In this document: one piece after another, positions 42,011 through 50,096 of the stretch | Numbering within the stretch: the first letter of the stretch is position 1 | Layout: each line of letters starts with the position of its first letter | Position numbers and translations under genes: made by a program | Origin: Candidatus Woesearchaeota archaeon | GTDB taxonomy: Archaea; Nanobdellota; Nanobdellia; Woesearchaeales; GW2011-AR9 | NCBI GenBank assembly: GCA_023265685.1 | Contig: JAHFSP010000001.1 | Span: forward strand, 1-54,974 | DNA length: 54,974 bases | Reading direction: 5' to 3' | Notes under the pieces: model-generated | The model's input: only the letters and a program-made list of their open reading frames with translations | Databases searched by the model: none | Told to the model about the DNA's origin: nothing

Positions 42011-43183
42011 CTACTCTTGTACGAAAGCATTATTCTTGGCGACAAACACGACGTAATTGCCACCGACTTCTCCCTGTGCATCAAATTTAATAGAACCGGT
42101 TGCGCCATCGAATTTGACGGTGTTGTAGAGAGCGTCTTGGATTTGTGCTGCGGTGTGTGCACCACTTTGAATCGCAGTGCCGATGGCTTTGAATGCGTCA
42201 TAGCCTTGGGCGGCAAATGGTCCTGGTTCGCTGTTATATTCAAGGACGTATTTATCATGGAATTCTTGTGAGCCAAGACTTACCGAACTGACCATAAGGC
42301 CGTCTGCTGCACCTTGAGCGCCGTCGAGGATTTCTTGAGCTTTGAATGCTTCAGATCCAAAAATGGGTTGAGTCATTCCAAGTTCTTTAATTTGCTTGAG
42401 CATGGCGACCATGGCATCAGGCGAGTTACCAATTACAAAGAGAGCGTCGGGGTGGGTTGCTTTAACTTTGGTGAGATACGAACGAAGATCAGTTTCACTG
42501 CGTTCATACGCTTCGCTGTCGACGACTTTGCCGTCTTGTTTTTCAAATTCAGCTTTGAGAACATCATGGAAAGCTTTGCCGTAATCCTCATTGCTATAGA
42601 TGATGGCAAGAGTGTTATAGCCTTTTTCTTTTACAAGACTTGCAGCGAAAGCGCCTTGAAGGGAATCACTGGGAATGGTGCGAAAGAAGTTTGGTTCTTT
42701 GGTAAGGGCAGGACTCGTTGCTGAGGCACTCACCATGGCAACGCCGTGTTGTTGAGCAATAGGAGCCACAGCAAGACTTGGACCAGAACAGACATCGCCG
42801 AGAATAACTTGAGCATTATCAACCGAAAGAAGTTTGTTCACAGCAGTAACAGCACCTTGTGCTTCACAACGAGTGTCTTCAGAGATCATACGCACGTTTT
42901 GTAGATTCATTTCTTTTTGTGCGAGTTGTGCTGCTTTGAGGATACTTTGTCCATAGGCAGCGGCATCGCCGGTTAATGGTGCGATGAATCCAATAACAAC
43001 TTGTTGGGTTGCGGGAGAGTTTGTGTTAGGAAGGTTAGTGTTTGTAGGGTTGGATGATTCGTTACTGCTACATCCGAACATGAATGCGGTTAGGAGTAAC
43101 AACATTATTGTCAGAATTATTTTTTGGGATGTTATTTGTGGATTTATTTTTTGAGTTGTTTGATTTTTTAGTTGTTTTTTCAT
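42011..43183 (-). CDS. livK: Substrate-binding lipoprotein of the liv transporter (LivK/LivJ-like)
   Basis: 390 residues. A long basic start and hydrophobic leader (IILTIMLLLLTAFMFGC) end in Cys ~38, a plausible lipidation site, followed by a Ser/Asn/Thr linker. The type I periplasmic-binding fold reads VVIGFIAPLTGDAAAYGQSILKAAQLA, EDTRCEAQGAVTAVNKLL, ILGDVCSGPSLAVAPIAQ and TIPSDSLQGAFAASLVKEKGYNTLAIIYSNEDYG. It captures the amino acid outside the cell and docks to LivHM. A GAGGAAT site precedes the ATG. Processing would need LspA, present at 25448-25909. Confidence 0.92.
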   Translation of the reverse strand: MKKQLKNQTTQKINPQITSQKIILTIMLLLLTAFMFGCSSNESSNPTNTNLPNTNSPATQQVVIGFIAPLTGDAAAYGQSILKAAQLAQKEMNLQNVRMISEDTRCEAQGAVTAVNKLLSVDNAQVILGDVCSGPSLAVAPIAQQHGVAMVSASATSPALTKEPNFFRTIPSDSLQGAFAASLVKEKGYNTLAIIYSNEDYGKAFHDVLKAEFEKQDGKVVDSEAYERSETDLRSYLTKVKATHPDALFVIGNSPDAMVAMLKQIKELGMTQPIFGSEAFKAQEILDGAQGAADGLMVSSVSLGSQEFHDKYVLEYNSEPGPFAAQGYDAFKAIGTAIQSGAHTAAQIQDALYNTVKFDGATGSIKFDAQGEVGGNYVVFVAKNNAFVQE

Positions 43184-43370
43184 GGGTAAATTCCTCTTTT
43201 ATTGATTAGTTATTGATTAATGGCGTTGGTTAATTTATGGGGAGATGTTCACTTAGGAGAGATATTTATTAGGATATGTATAGCTGATTATAAACCATTG
43301 TCTTTAAGAAGAGTAAAAGTTATTTGAAATTATTGTTTGTTGTGTCTTGTTGGTTAGCTTTTTTCTTATT

Positions 43371-43784
43371 TTAAGAATGATAAGAGCGAAACATTTCGTT
43401 TGTTTCGTCTGCAAAGAGTTGATCGATGGTCTTTTTTAACAATGTTCTTTCAATGATTTCTCCTAAAATACAATCTCTTACTGCAACAACAGCTTTATTC
43501 ATGGGATCCATTTCAAATATAGTACGATCCATTTTTTGAGAATTGAGCCAGTACTTGAACTGAATTGACTCGTATATTTCTCCTTGGTGTTCTTCTTTTT
43601 CGTAGAAATGAACTCGATATCTGCCTATACCCTGCTCATCTTCCCAGACTAATAATTCTTGTTGAGTTCTGTTGAACGGATCGTTTCGAGGTAGAACCAA
43701 TCCAAAATTAATTTTTAAGATATCTCTTGTTCTCTGGCTATTGCCCTTTTCTGGTTCAACATACAAAATCATTCCGAAAATCAT
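43371..43784 (-). CDS. Hypothetical protein translationally coupled to rtcA
   Basis: 137 residues. Its ATG overlaps the rtcA stop (ATGA), implying coupled translation. The protein is soluble with segments ILYVEPEKGNSQRTRDILKINFGLVLPRN and LLVWEDEQGIGRYRVHFYEKEE; a second Met at codon 5 is possible. No family is recognised. Position suggests a helper role in RNA-end metabolism, inferred only from coupling. Confidence 0.65.
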   Translation of the reverse strand: MIFGMILYVEPEKGNSQRTRDILKINFGLVLPRNDPFNRTQQELLVWEDEQGIGRYRVHFYEKEEHQGEIYESIQFKYWLNSQKMDRTIFEMDPMNKAVVAVRDCILGEIIERTLLKKTIDQLFADETNEMFRSYHS

Positions 43785-44854
43785 CGTCGAGGTTGGGTTT
43801 CAAGAATCCCTTTTTCATGGACAAAGGTAACGGGAAGAAATTGTTCAATGACATGAATGTTGGTTTTAGCGTGCTCTGTAATGGGGGCATAGGCAATGCG
43901 TGAGCCGGGAAGAAAAGCCATATAGACTACGAGTTGATCGATGAGGAATTGGTCGACAGCGTTGGTGCTGTTGAGTTCCGAGTTTAGGCCTTGGACTGCT
44001 TTGGTGGCAACTTGTTCAGCAGTCTTTTCTTTTTCAATGAGTTCGTTATAGGAGAGGATACAGGGAGTAGTTGAGCCGGGATGTTGACAGAGAGCCCAGA
44101 GAATGATTTCACCGCCGATACTGGGTGTTTGTGCATATTCGCAACGAAGGGAGATAGGTACATCGTGTTGGGCAAGCGAAAGACGGGCAGTTTTTTCAAT
44201 ACGTTCGGCAATTTGTTTTTCTGCGAGTTGAGCGCTGATATTGATGATGCCACGAATTTGTTCTAATGGTCCACGATGGGTTGCTACGAAAGGAGAGATG
44301 AGTGGAGTGGAGAGGAAGTCGAGGATGTCAGCAGGAGCGTATTTAGGAGTAATGGAGACTTCTACTAACCCGCCACCGATAGGGTAATAGCCGCGTTGAA
44401 GAATTTTGCAATCGATTTTTTCGGCGAAGCGTTCAAGGTAGGGAAAGAGGATGTGTTGAGTGAAATCGACGGGCGATTGCCATTTTCCGCCGGTGCCGCC
44501 TTTTATTTTGAGCGTTATTTTTCCTGGAGCGAAAAGACAGCAGGGAAGTACGCCTTGGAGAAAAAGGGAGATGCTTCCCGCGGTGCCGATATCGAATTGG
44601 TAGATACCCTTCTTTATTTTTCCTGGAGTAAATTCTAAATTGGTACTGCCTAACGTGATATCGTTGGTTTGGGCACCACTCATGACTTTGAGTGCGTTGA
44701 TGATGGTGAGATGTTGTGATTTAAGACCCGGTTGATCTCGCCCTGCGCGAATGTTGGTGATGGTGCAAGGTTGTTGAGTGAGGGTGGAGAGAGCTAATGC
44801 TGTACGAACTAATGCGCCACCGCCTTCACCATACGAGCCATCGAGAGTGATCAT
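43781..44854 (-). CDS. rtcA: RNA 3'-terminal phosphate cyclase
   Basis: 357 residues, normal length. Start ITLDGSYGEGGGALVRTALALS is the RtcA signature; NIRAGRDQPGLKSQHLTIINAL, GTAGSISLFLQGVLPCCLF and YPIGGGLVEVSI follow. The C-terminal catalytic His region reads ITEHAKTNIHVIEQFLP. It converts RNA 3'-phosphate to 2',3'-cyclic phosphate through an AMP intermediate, used in RNA repair. A TATA box (CCTATAAAT) is centred ~26 nt upstream of the ATG, so it is leaderless, and hairpin array B lies upstream of its promoter. Confidence 0.96.
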   Translation of the reverse strand: MITLDGSYGEGGGALVRTALALSTLTQQPCTITNIRAGRDQPGLKSQHLTIINALKVMSGAQTNDITLGSTNLEFTPGKIKKGIYQFDIGTAGSISLFLQGVLPCCLFAPGKITLKIKGGTGGKWQSPVDFTQHILFPYLERFAEKIDCKILQRGYYPIGGGLVEVSITPKYAPADILDFLSTPLISPFVATHRGPLEQIRGIINISAQLAEKQIAERIEKTARLSLAQHDVPISLRCEYAQTPSIGGEIILWALCQHPGSTTPCILSYNELIEKEKTAEQVATKAVQGLNSELNSTNAVDQFLIDQLVVYMAFLPGSRIAYAPITEHAKTNIHVIEQFLPVTFVHEKGILETQPRR

Positions 44855-44981
44855 AGTTGTTGGTTTTGGGGGGAGTTATTTATAGGTTTGTGGTTTAGTT
44901 AGGTTGATAGTTGGGCAGTTGTAGTCCTGGGAGCAAGGTAATTCTGATTTGGATTTTGGTTTAGATTTTTATAATCAAAAA

Positions 44982-45312
44982 GCCAGAAACACAAAATTAC
45001 CAATTTTGGTTCCAGAAATCAAAGATTTCTCGGAAACTCCAAAATTTATTTTTGGAGATGTGCATAGAAACTTCGTTTCTGGCACGCCAGAAAGATGTTA
45101 TCTTTCTGCGCGAATGGCGTTTTCTAGCTTTTTGTTACAAGATAACTTTGTTATCTGTACAGAAGACTTCGTCTTCTTGTATCACAGAAATCTGGTATTA
45201 ATGAAAGTGTCGGTCAAACCCCAGCATTCCCTGAAAAATGCAAAGCATTTTTGGGGTCCCAGAAACAATGTTTCTCAGGATATGCTTGGGGTCGACACTT
45301 TCCCAGATTTCT
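44982..45312. repeat. Nested hairpin array B (branched inverted repeats)
   Basis: Same architecture as 7245-7567. A 9-bp outer stem 44982-44990/45075-45083 encloses hairpins 44992-45008, 45014-45030 and 45037-45057; its 3' strand can instead form a local hairpin 45066-45080. Next come 45089-45107 (8 bp) clamped by 45085-45088/45116-45119, 45140-45156 (7 bp) and 45161-45177 (7 bp). The last tree has stems 45186-45195/45303-45312 (10 bp) and 45203-45212/45293-45302 (10 bp), around a junction with 45218-45227/45282-45292, 45230-45234/45275-45279, 45234-45252 and 45261-45275. Arms begin AGAA, end TTCT, loops are mostly 3 nt (TTC, TTT, AAA, GTT, AAT). It fills the intergenic region between divergent rtcA and the PspC gene. 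Confidence 0.85.
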
Positions 45313-45363
45313 ATTGATTTTGATTTGGAAAAGTCTTTTATAGTGAGGGATGATCATTTTAGT

Positions 45364-45609
45364 ATGGCTTCTTCAAAGACAAGATCTTCTACTGAATCTT
45401 CTTTACCGGTAACTTCTATTAAACGTCTCTACCGTACACAAAGCGATAAAGTACTTGGTGGCGTGTACGGTGGAATTGCAACCTATTTTGAAATCGATCC
45501 GGTAATTGTGCGTATTGGGTGGGTTTTAGGAACGCTTGTGAGTATGGGGTTTGGAATAATTGCGTATATTGTGGCGTGGATTATTATGCCGCAAAAATCA
45601 AACGCATAA
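45364..45609 (+). CDS. PspC-domain small membrane protein
   Basis: 81 residues from ATG 45364, supported by a CTTTTATAG box centred ~25 nt upstream. After a Ser/Thr-rich tail comes the PspC domain: KRLYRTQSDKVLGGVYGGIATYFEIDPVIVRIGWVLGTLVSMGFGIIAYIVAWIIMPQ. It has one or two membrane helices. PspC in bacteria is a membrane stress sensor with PspA; archaeal stand-alone PspC proteins are common and of unknown role. No pspA is nearby. The frame continues upstream into array B, but that part is not protein-like. Confidence 0.9.
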   Translation: MASSKTRSSTESSLPVTSIKRLYRTQSDKVLGGVYGGIATYFEIDPVIVRIGWVLGTLVSMGFGIIAYIVAWIIMPQKSNA

Positions 45610-45721
45610 AATTCGTTCAATCAACCAAGTGGTATTCTTCGTAGAAATCTTTTTATAAGGCTCTTAAACTTAGTGCATTGTGTGGGGACGTAGTCTAACC
45701 TGGCAGAATAGGGGCCTCCAG

Positions 45722-45768
45722 TATTTGGAAAGATGAGCCTTAGGCGATGAAAAATCTTCCCTGAAGCA
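45722..45768 (+). other. tRNA-Trp intron 1 (anticodon loop, position 37/38)
   Basis: 47 nt. With anticodon-stem pairing as helix A, the central helix CTCC/GAAG (one mismatch) and bulges AG|T and CA|A give a relaxed bulge-helix-bulge. The intron contains AGATGA, CGATGA and CTGA, resembling C/D boxes; known archaeal tRNA-Trp introns act as C/D guides, but a complementary guide is not obvious here. GCCTTAG occurs both inside the intron (45737-45743) and at the exon 2 stem (45770-45776). Confidence 0.65.
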
Positions 45769-45789
45769 AGCCTTAGATCTGGGTTCAAA

Positions 45790-45826
45790 TATTCTCAATG
45801 AGAGTATAAATTGTTGAGTTTGAAAG
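45790..45826 (+). other. tRNA-Trp intron 2 (T-loop, between positions 59 and 60)
   Basis: 37 nt. The T-stem CTGGG/CCCAG is the outer helix; the central 4-bp helix is TTCA (45784-45787)/TGAA (45821-45824). The two 3-nt bulges are AAT (45788-45790) and AGT (45825-45827). Cutting after the second nucleotide of each bulge joins TTCAAA to T, restoring the T-loop exactly. The inner helix CTCAA/TTGAG is adjacent. Confidence 0.75.
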
Positions 45827-45908
45827 TCCCAGCGTCCCCACTTATTTTTTGAAAAGTCAATGAACCGTTCAGAGTGAGGTTAATTAAAAAAAGGTATAAC
45901 CCAAAAAA

Positions 45909-46649
45909 TTATTCTGCTCTTGGACGCTTTCGGGAAGAATTTTTAGTGGCTTTCTCTTCAATACGATCGACTCGTCCATCTTTCATATAGGCAATTCGTT
46001 GAGCATGATGAGCAAGTTCTTCGTCATGGGTAATCAAAATCACTGTTTTATGCTCGTCACGATGAAGATGAATTAACATCTCAAAAATCTGTGCCCCCGA
46101 GATAGAATCTAAGTTTCCTGTAGGTTCGTCTGCCAGAATAATTGAAGGATCATTTACTAACGAACGAGCAATCGCCACTCGCTGCTGTTGCCCTCCTGAA
46201 AGTTGTCCTGGTTTATGATCCATGCGATGATCAAGTCCTACCATGGTCAATAATTTTCGTCCTCTCACCACTCGCTCTTCCTCTGCAATTCCTTGAAACA
46301 ATGTTGGCAACATTACGTTTTCAACAGCCGTCAATGTTGGAATCAGATTAAATTGCTGAAAAATAAATCCAATAGTTTTCCCACGAACCAAAGCCATCTC
46401 ATTTTCACTTAATGTCGTAAGATCACGTCCCTCCAAAGTAATCTTGCCTTTCGTAGGAACATCCAACAACCCTAACTGATTCATCAACGTCGACTTTCCA
46501 CTTCCCGAAGGACCAAGAATCGCGACGAATTCTCCCTTATTAATCGTCAAAGTAACACCACGCAACACATCGAGCTTCTCCTCACCCATCACATACGTCT
46601 TCCAGACATCATGAAGTTGAATAAGTGGTACTAGTGATTGAGCAGTCAT
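45909..46649 (-). CDS. MacB/LolD-type ABC transporter ATPase
   Basis: 246 residues. Walker A GPSGSGKS (~46), Q-loop [10 protein letters not shown], signature [16 protein letters not shown], Walker [13 protein letters not shown] and H-loop LITHDEEL. This subfamily pairs with FtsX-like permeases and drives lipoprotein or peptide export through a mechanotransmission mechanism. The C-terminus has a basic tail ([11 protein letters not shown]). The permease gene (46759-47979) is upstream on the same strand, 109 nt away. A TATA-like CTTTAAATAA lies ~25 nt before the ATG. Confidence 0.93.
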   Translation of the reverse strand: MTAQSLVPLIQLHDVWKTYVMGEEKLDVLRGVTLTINKGEFVAILGPSGSGKSTLMNQLGLLDVPTKGKITLEGRDLTTLSENEMALVRGKTIGFIFQQFNLIPTLTAVENVMLPTLFQGIAEEERVVRGRKLLTMVGLDHRMDHKPGQLSGGQQQRVAIARSLVNDPSIILADEPTGNLDSISGAQIFEMLIHLHRDEHKTVILITHDEELAHHAQRIAYMKDGRVDRIEEKATKNSSRKRPRAE

Positions 46650-46758
46650 ATCATTAAGAAGGCAGAATCGTTATTTAAAGGTTATAGTCAACTAATTATC
46701 AAATTATACAGTCAACCAATATCTCTCAAACTCTATCCCCAAATCCTATTCCTTAATT

Positions 46759-47979
46759 TTATTCGTATCTCAAACCATCTACAGGATGTAATTTTGCTGC
46801 TCGCAACGCTGGCGCAACTCCCGAAATACAACCCACAACAAATGAAAATAATAACGTTCCAAAAATAAGTACCCAGCTAATCTCAACAGAAAGAAACGAA
46901 GGTCCAGTAACCAGTATAAACACCAGTTCTACCAACTTTGCAATTCCCACACCAATACCAACACCAATTATTCCTCCCACTAATCCATAAATCCCTGATT
47001 CGATCAAAAAGAGAGTAAGAATGTGATGTTTCTGTGCCCCCACTGCTTTCATAAGTCCAATTGTTCGAGTACGCTCAAGAACAGACGTATACATCGTGTT
47101 CATCACATTAACTCCTCCCACAAGTAAAGAAATTCCTGCGATCCCCAACAACACAATTTGCACAATATCAAGAATGGACGAAAAAATTGCTGCCATCTCT
47201 TGCGGAGTTTGAATAGTAAAATCCTCATTTCCCTCTTTAAGATTGCGTGAATGGCGTAACGCCGTCGTAATCTCAGAAGCAACCTCAACGGGATCTTCCC
47301 CCACTTGGGTTTGAGCAACAATCATCCCTAACGCCCCATTCGTCTCAAAAAGCTCCTCATAAGTATCTATCGGCATACCCACGGCTTGATCATCTGGTGG
47401 AGAACCAGTCTTTTCCATAATTCCCACAACTTTAAATTGGATTCCCTTAACGATAATTGTATTACCAAGTCCAATACTCTTCCCAAACAACGTCTCATCT
47501 TGATACGCAGAACCAATGGTAACCTTGTGAGTATCTCCTTTATCGAGGACCCGGCCCGAAGCAAGTTTGTAATTATTAGATTCACCTAAAAGCGCCCGCT
47601 CGTCAGGGTCAGTCGACTCACCATACACCATAAAATATCTCGCCTGGTCATTATACTCAATAGCCGCTGTGGTCGTCACAAATCCAGTAGCAAGCGTAAC
47701 CCCTGAAGTACGACGCACAATCTCCAGATCTTTATCCATAATCCACACTGCATCAATACTTAATCCTGGATTAAACGAATTCCCTTTCGCGCTAATAAAC
47801 AACTTATCATTACCCAAACTCGCAAACTGCCCTGCAATCGCATTCTGTAATCCCTGGCCCAAACTAATTAACGACACTACTGCTGCAATTCCAATAATGA
47901 TTCCCGTAAGAGTAAGATACGACCGCATCCGTCGATGACGAATTTCCTGTAGTGAAAGTTTAAAAAAATCTTTAAGCAT
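46759..47979 (-). CDS. MacB-like ABC transporter permease (FtsX family)
   Basis: 406 residues. An N-terminal helix (RMRSYLTLTGIIIGIAAVVSLISLGQGLQ) is followed by a ~215-residue extracellular domain (~55-270), then three C-terminal helices (IVLLGIAGISLLVGGVNVMNTMY, GLVGGIIGVGIGVGIAKLVEL, VLIFGTLLFSFVVGCISGVAPA). GGVNVMNTMYTSVLERTRTIGLMKAVGAQ is the FtsX/MacB ATPase-contact signature. It forms the exporter with the ATPase gene downstream. No MacA-type adaptor is seen nearby. Confidence 0.93.
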   Translation of the reverse strand: MLKDFFKLSLQEIRHRRMRSYLTLTGIIIGIAAVVSLISLGQGLQNAIAGQFASLGNDKLFISAKGNSFNPGLSIDAVWIMDKDLEIVRRTSGVTLATGFVTTTAAIEYNDQARYFMVYGESTDPDERALLGESNNYKLASGRVLDKGDTHKVTIGSAYQDETLFGKSIGLGNTIIVKGIQFKVVGIMEKTGSPPDDQAVGMPIDTYEELFETNGALGMIVAQTQVGEDPVEVASEITTALRHSRNLKEGNEDFTIQTPQEMAAIFSSILDIVQIVLLGIAGISLLVGGVNVMNTMYTSVLERTRTIGLMKAVGAQKHHILTLFLIESGIYGLVGGIIGVGIGVGIAKLVELVFILVTGPSFLSVEISWVLIFGTLLFSFVVGCISGVAPALRAAKLHPVDGLRYE

Positions 47980-48083
47980 TCAAACGAAGAAGTAAAATAG
48001 GTTTAAGAGAGTTGCGGTAAGAATCATCTTCATACAGTAAAACAATCAAAAAGAAAGAGAAGAAAAAAACAAAAACTCGAAAT

Positions 48084-48455
48084 TTAATCCCGAGCAAGAC
48101 CAATTACTGCTTTAAGACCAACAATGATCACAGATGGTAGGATGAACGCCATCATAGCTCCCATAACACTCACGAGATACTTGCCAATGATTTGAACTCC
48201 ACCAAGAACATTACCGCCAAAATTCAAAACGATCACTAAAGCGGTAACATACATGACATAATCACGTTGTTCTTCTGCAGTAACGTTGAAAAATCCAACA
48301 ATCAAACCTGCCAAAATTAATACTGTTGTTAAAATTGGTACGACACTTGGGGGAAGCATTGCTGCCACGAGTCCCAAAACAACTGCGATGATTACTCCCG
48401 CAGTAAAGGCGTACGCGATAATTTTATTTGTAGCTTTTGTACTAGTTCTTTGCAT
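48084..48455 (-). CDS. Small four-helix membrane protein
   Basis: 123 residues. Start ATG 48455 is fixed by GGAGGTG at 48463-48469. Four hydrophobic helices (~13-35, ~38-58, ~65-85, ~90-118; for example IIAYAFTAGVIIAVVLGLVAAML) fill the whole protein. A TATA box (AATTTATAAG, about 48502-48511) lies upstream of the ribosome site. No family recognised; strong signals suggest high expression. Confidence 0.75.
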   Translation of the reverse strand: MQRTSTKATNKIIAYAFTAGVIIAVVLGLVAAMLPPSVVPILTTVLILAGLIVGFFNVTAEEQRDYVMYVTALVIVLNFGGNVLGGVQIIGKYLVSVMGAMMAFILPSVIIVGLKAVIGLARD

Positions 48456-48582
48456 TATACACCACCTCCAATGGTATACTCTATTCATTACAAATTTTTT
48501 TGTCTTATAAATTTTTCGAAGAAATGGGCCTCACAAACCTTGTAAATAGCCTTTTTTAGATAAAAATCTTCAAAATAAGGTT

Positions 48583-48594
48583 ATTTGTACAAAT
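48583..48594. promoter_or_regulatory. Perfect 12-bp palindrome between divergent promoters
   Basis: ATTTGTACAAAT lies between the promoters of the membrane protein (minus) and the CARF-like gene (plus). A two-fold symmetric site there could be an operator for a dimeric regulator, but it could also be chance in AT-rich DNA. Confidence 0.3.
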
Positions 48595-48658
48595 TTGTGT
48601 TTACGTCACCCACTTCCCACCATCTATCTTTTTATAGGCCCAATACCCTAACTAACCT

Positions 48659-49030
48659 ATGCCTACACTTATTGCCTGTCTATCAGTTGGAAAAGGAACG
48701 TGGACCGAGGTACTAAAACTCATTGCCAACCAACAATGGACAAACGTCTTCCTCATTACCAATCAGTTTGGTAAGGAAAATTTCAAAGCACCACCAGGAG
48801 TCGAATTAATTGTTCTTCCAGAAAACAGCTCAGTAGAGCAAGCAACCAAAACCATCACTCAATCTCTTCATGGTAAAATAAACGACTTTGAGGTTGCATT
48901 AAATTTCATATCTGGTACGGGGATGGAACATATGGCTCTTCTTGAAGCCGTGTTAGAATTGGGGCTCAACTTTAGACTTGTCGTTGCACGTGACCGTGGT
49001 GTAGGAATCTTAGGGATTGAGAGAAATTAA
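48659..49030 (+). CDS. Stand-alone CARF-like Rossmann-fold protein
   Basis: 123 residues. It looks like a single CARF domain: NVFLITNQFGKENFK (~29-43) is the first strand and ligand loop, then LIVLPEN and LNFISGTGMEHMA (81-93), which resembles the hNxTGGTKxMxxA motif of CARF/Card1-like domains that bind cyclic oligoadenylate. No effector (HEPN, REase) is fused or adjacent and no CRISPR array is in the window. A TATA box (CTTTTTATAG) is centred ~27 nt before the ATG, so it is leaderless. Ligand and role are unknown. Confidence 0.65.
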   Translation: MPTLIACLSVGKGTWTEVLKLIANQQWTNVFLITNQFGKENFKAPPGVELIVLPENSSVEQATKTITQSLHGKINDFEVALNFISGTGMEHMALLEAVLELGLNFRLVVARDRGVGILGIERN

Positions 49031-49055
49031 ATATTTTTTTACCTAGTCACCTAGT

Positions 49056-49919
49056 TTACCGTCTTTTAATAATATTATACCAATTAAACAATAATCGATC
49101 AACAGCTTTCACAATATCATATCCCTGGCCTTGAATGAGGATGCAAGTGTCACGCAATGTTACTTGTGTAATATTAGAAAGCGCAAATTCAACAACCGGT
49201 CTGCCTGCTGCCGTATCACAGGTGACGATAGTACGATTTTCGCACACTGGATCTTGCTGAGTACATGCCCCCACGGGACGTAGAGCAATACCTTCTGCAA
49301 TGTTGAAACTCAATTCAGAGATAGCTAAATTGTAATACCCATCTTTAATTGTAGGATCTCGGGTAATGTAAACATCCGTACCATTTTCAAATTGGGGAGA
49401 AAGGCCGCCGACAATAGGAATAGATTCTACTTCTCGAGGACCAAAGTGAACGGGAAATTTGACAGTACGACCATCCCGCGTTACTTCTGACCACCATAAC
49501 CCATCAGATAAGACGAAGCTGTGCCCATTATACATATATCCCTGATCCTCGGATAAATCTCCTTTATAATTGAGAGCATGAAGATCATCGATAGTTTGTG
49601 GTGCAGGGTTAAAATGATTGTAGAGAGCAAATCCAACAATAAACAGTAAAAATATTCCAATAACGGCCCCTATAATAAGAAAAACTGTCTTATTATCAAC
49701 ATTATCTTCATTACGAAAAGAGGAAGAGTGTCCTCGAGAAGAAGTATGGGGACCAGTCTGATGTGCCTGAACACCTGATTCTGACGTAGTAGTGTGAACG
49801 CTCGTAGAAGAATGTGACGACGTCTCAACTCTCGACATTAAAGCCTCATCAATTGGTGCATCTTTCCCTTTTGTCGGAAGTGCAGAACCAATATCAAAAC
49901 GTTCAGGACGGTTTTTCAT
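49056..49919 (-). CDS. Single-pass membrane protein with Cys-rich extracellular domain
   Basis: 287 residues from Met 49919; a CTTAAAG box centred ~26 nt upstream favours this over Met 49925. The ~80-residue N-terminus is Ser/Thr/His-rich and disordered; a membrane helix follows (TVFLIIGAVIGIFLLFIVGFALY, ~80-102), then ~180 residues of an exported beta-rich domain with four cysteines (VGACTQQDPVCENRTIVTCDTA…LRDTCI). No family is recognised. It is convergent with the CARF-like gene. Confidence 0.75.
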   Translation of the reverse strand: MKNRPERFDIGSALPTKGKDAPIDEALMSRVETSSHSSTSVHTTTSESGVQAHQTGPHTSSRGHSSSFRNEDNVDNKTVFLIIGAVIGIFLLFIVGFALYNHFNPAPQTIDDLHALNYKGDLSEDQGYMYNGHSFVLSDGLWWSEVTRDGRTVKFPVHFGPREVESIPIVGGLSPQFENGTDVYITRDPTIKDGYYNLAISELSFNIAEGIALRPVGACTQQDPVCENRTIVTCDTAAGRPVVEFALSNITQVTLRDTCILIQGQGYDIVKAVDRLLFNWYNIIKRR

Positions 49920-50096
49920 GAGCATACGGGGATGGGAGTACTTTAAGAAGATTTCGCATGATGACTACATAAATTCATATTTAAAACCCTAACTGGTTGG
50001 GGATAGTCACTTTTCAGGATTTTCTTTAATTTCATCCCGTAAGCTTACTCATTTCCAGACGAATTCTTTTTAAAACACATACCCGAAAAGAGTAAA

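Larger units (their letters stand above)
45684..45840 (+). tRNA. tRNA-Trp (anticodon CCA) with two introns
   Basis: Acceptor stem GGGGACG (45684-45690)/CGTCCCC (45833-45839) with discriminator A 45840; CCA is not encoded. Anticodon stem GGGGC (45711-45715)/GCCTT (45770-45774) pairs with two G-U; loop CTCCAG then A gives anticodon CCA at 45718-45720. T-stem CTGGG (45779-45783)/CCCAG (45828-45832). Removing introns 45722-45768 and 45790-45826 leaves 73 nt with a normal 7-nt T-loop TTCAAAT. The D-stem pairs weakly, the least sure part. tRNA-Trp is often intron-bearing in archaea; the second intron is unusual. Confidence 0.8.

Noticed and set aside
44949..45317. A 122-codon plus-strand frame across array B
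   Set aside because: Its sequence is only a translation of nested inverted repeats, with no promoter or ribosome site of its own and no protein-like pattern.
45737..45778. Alternative reading of the tRNA with a long variable arm and no anticodon intron
   Set aside because: Using the first GCCTT copy needs a 21-nt anticodon loop; the 37/38 intron model gives a normal 73-nt tRNA.
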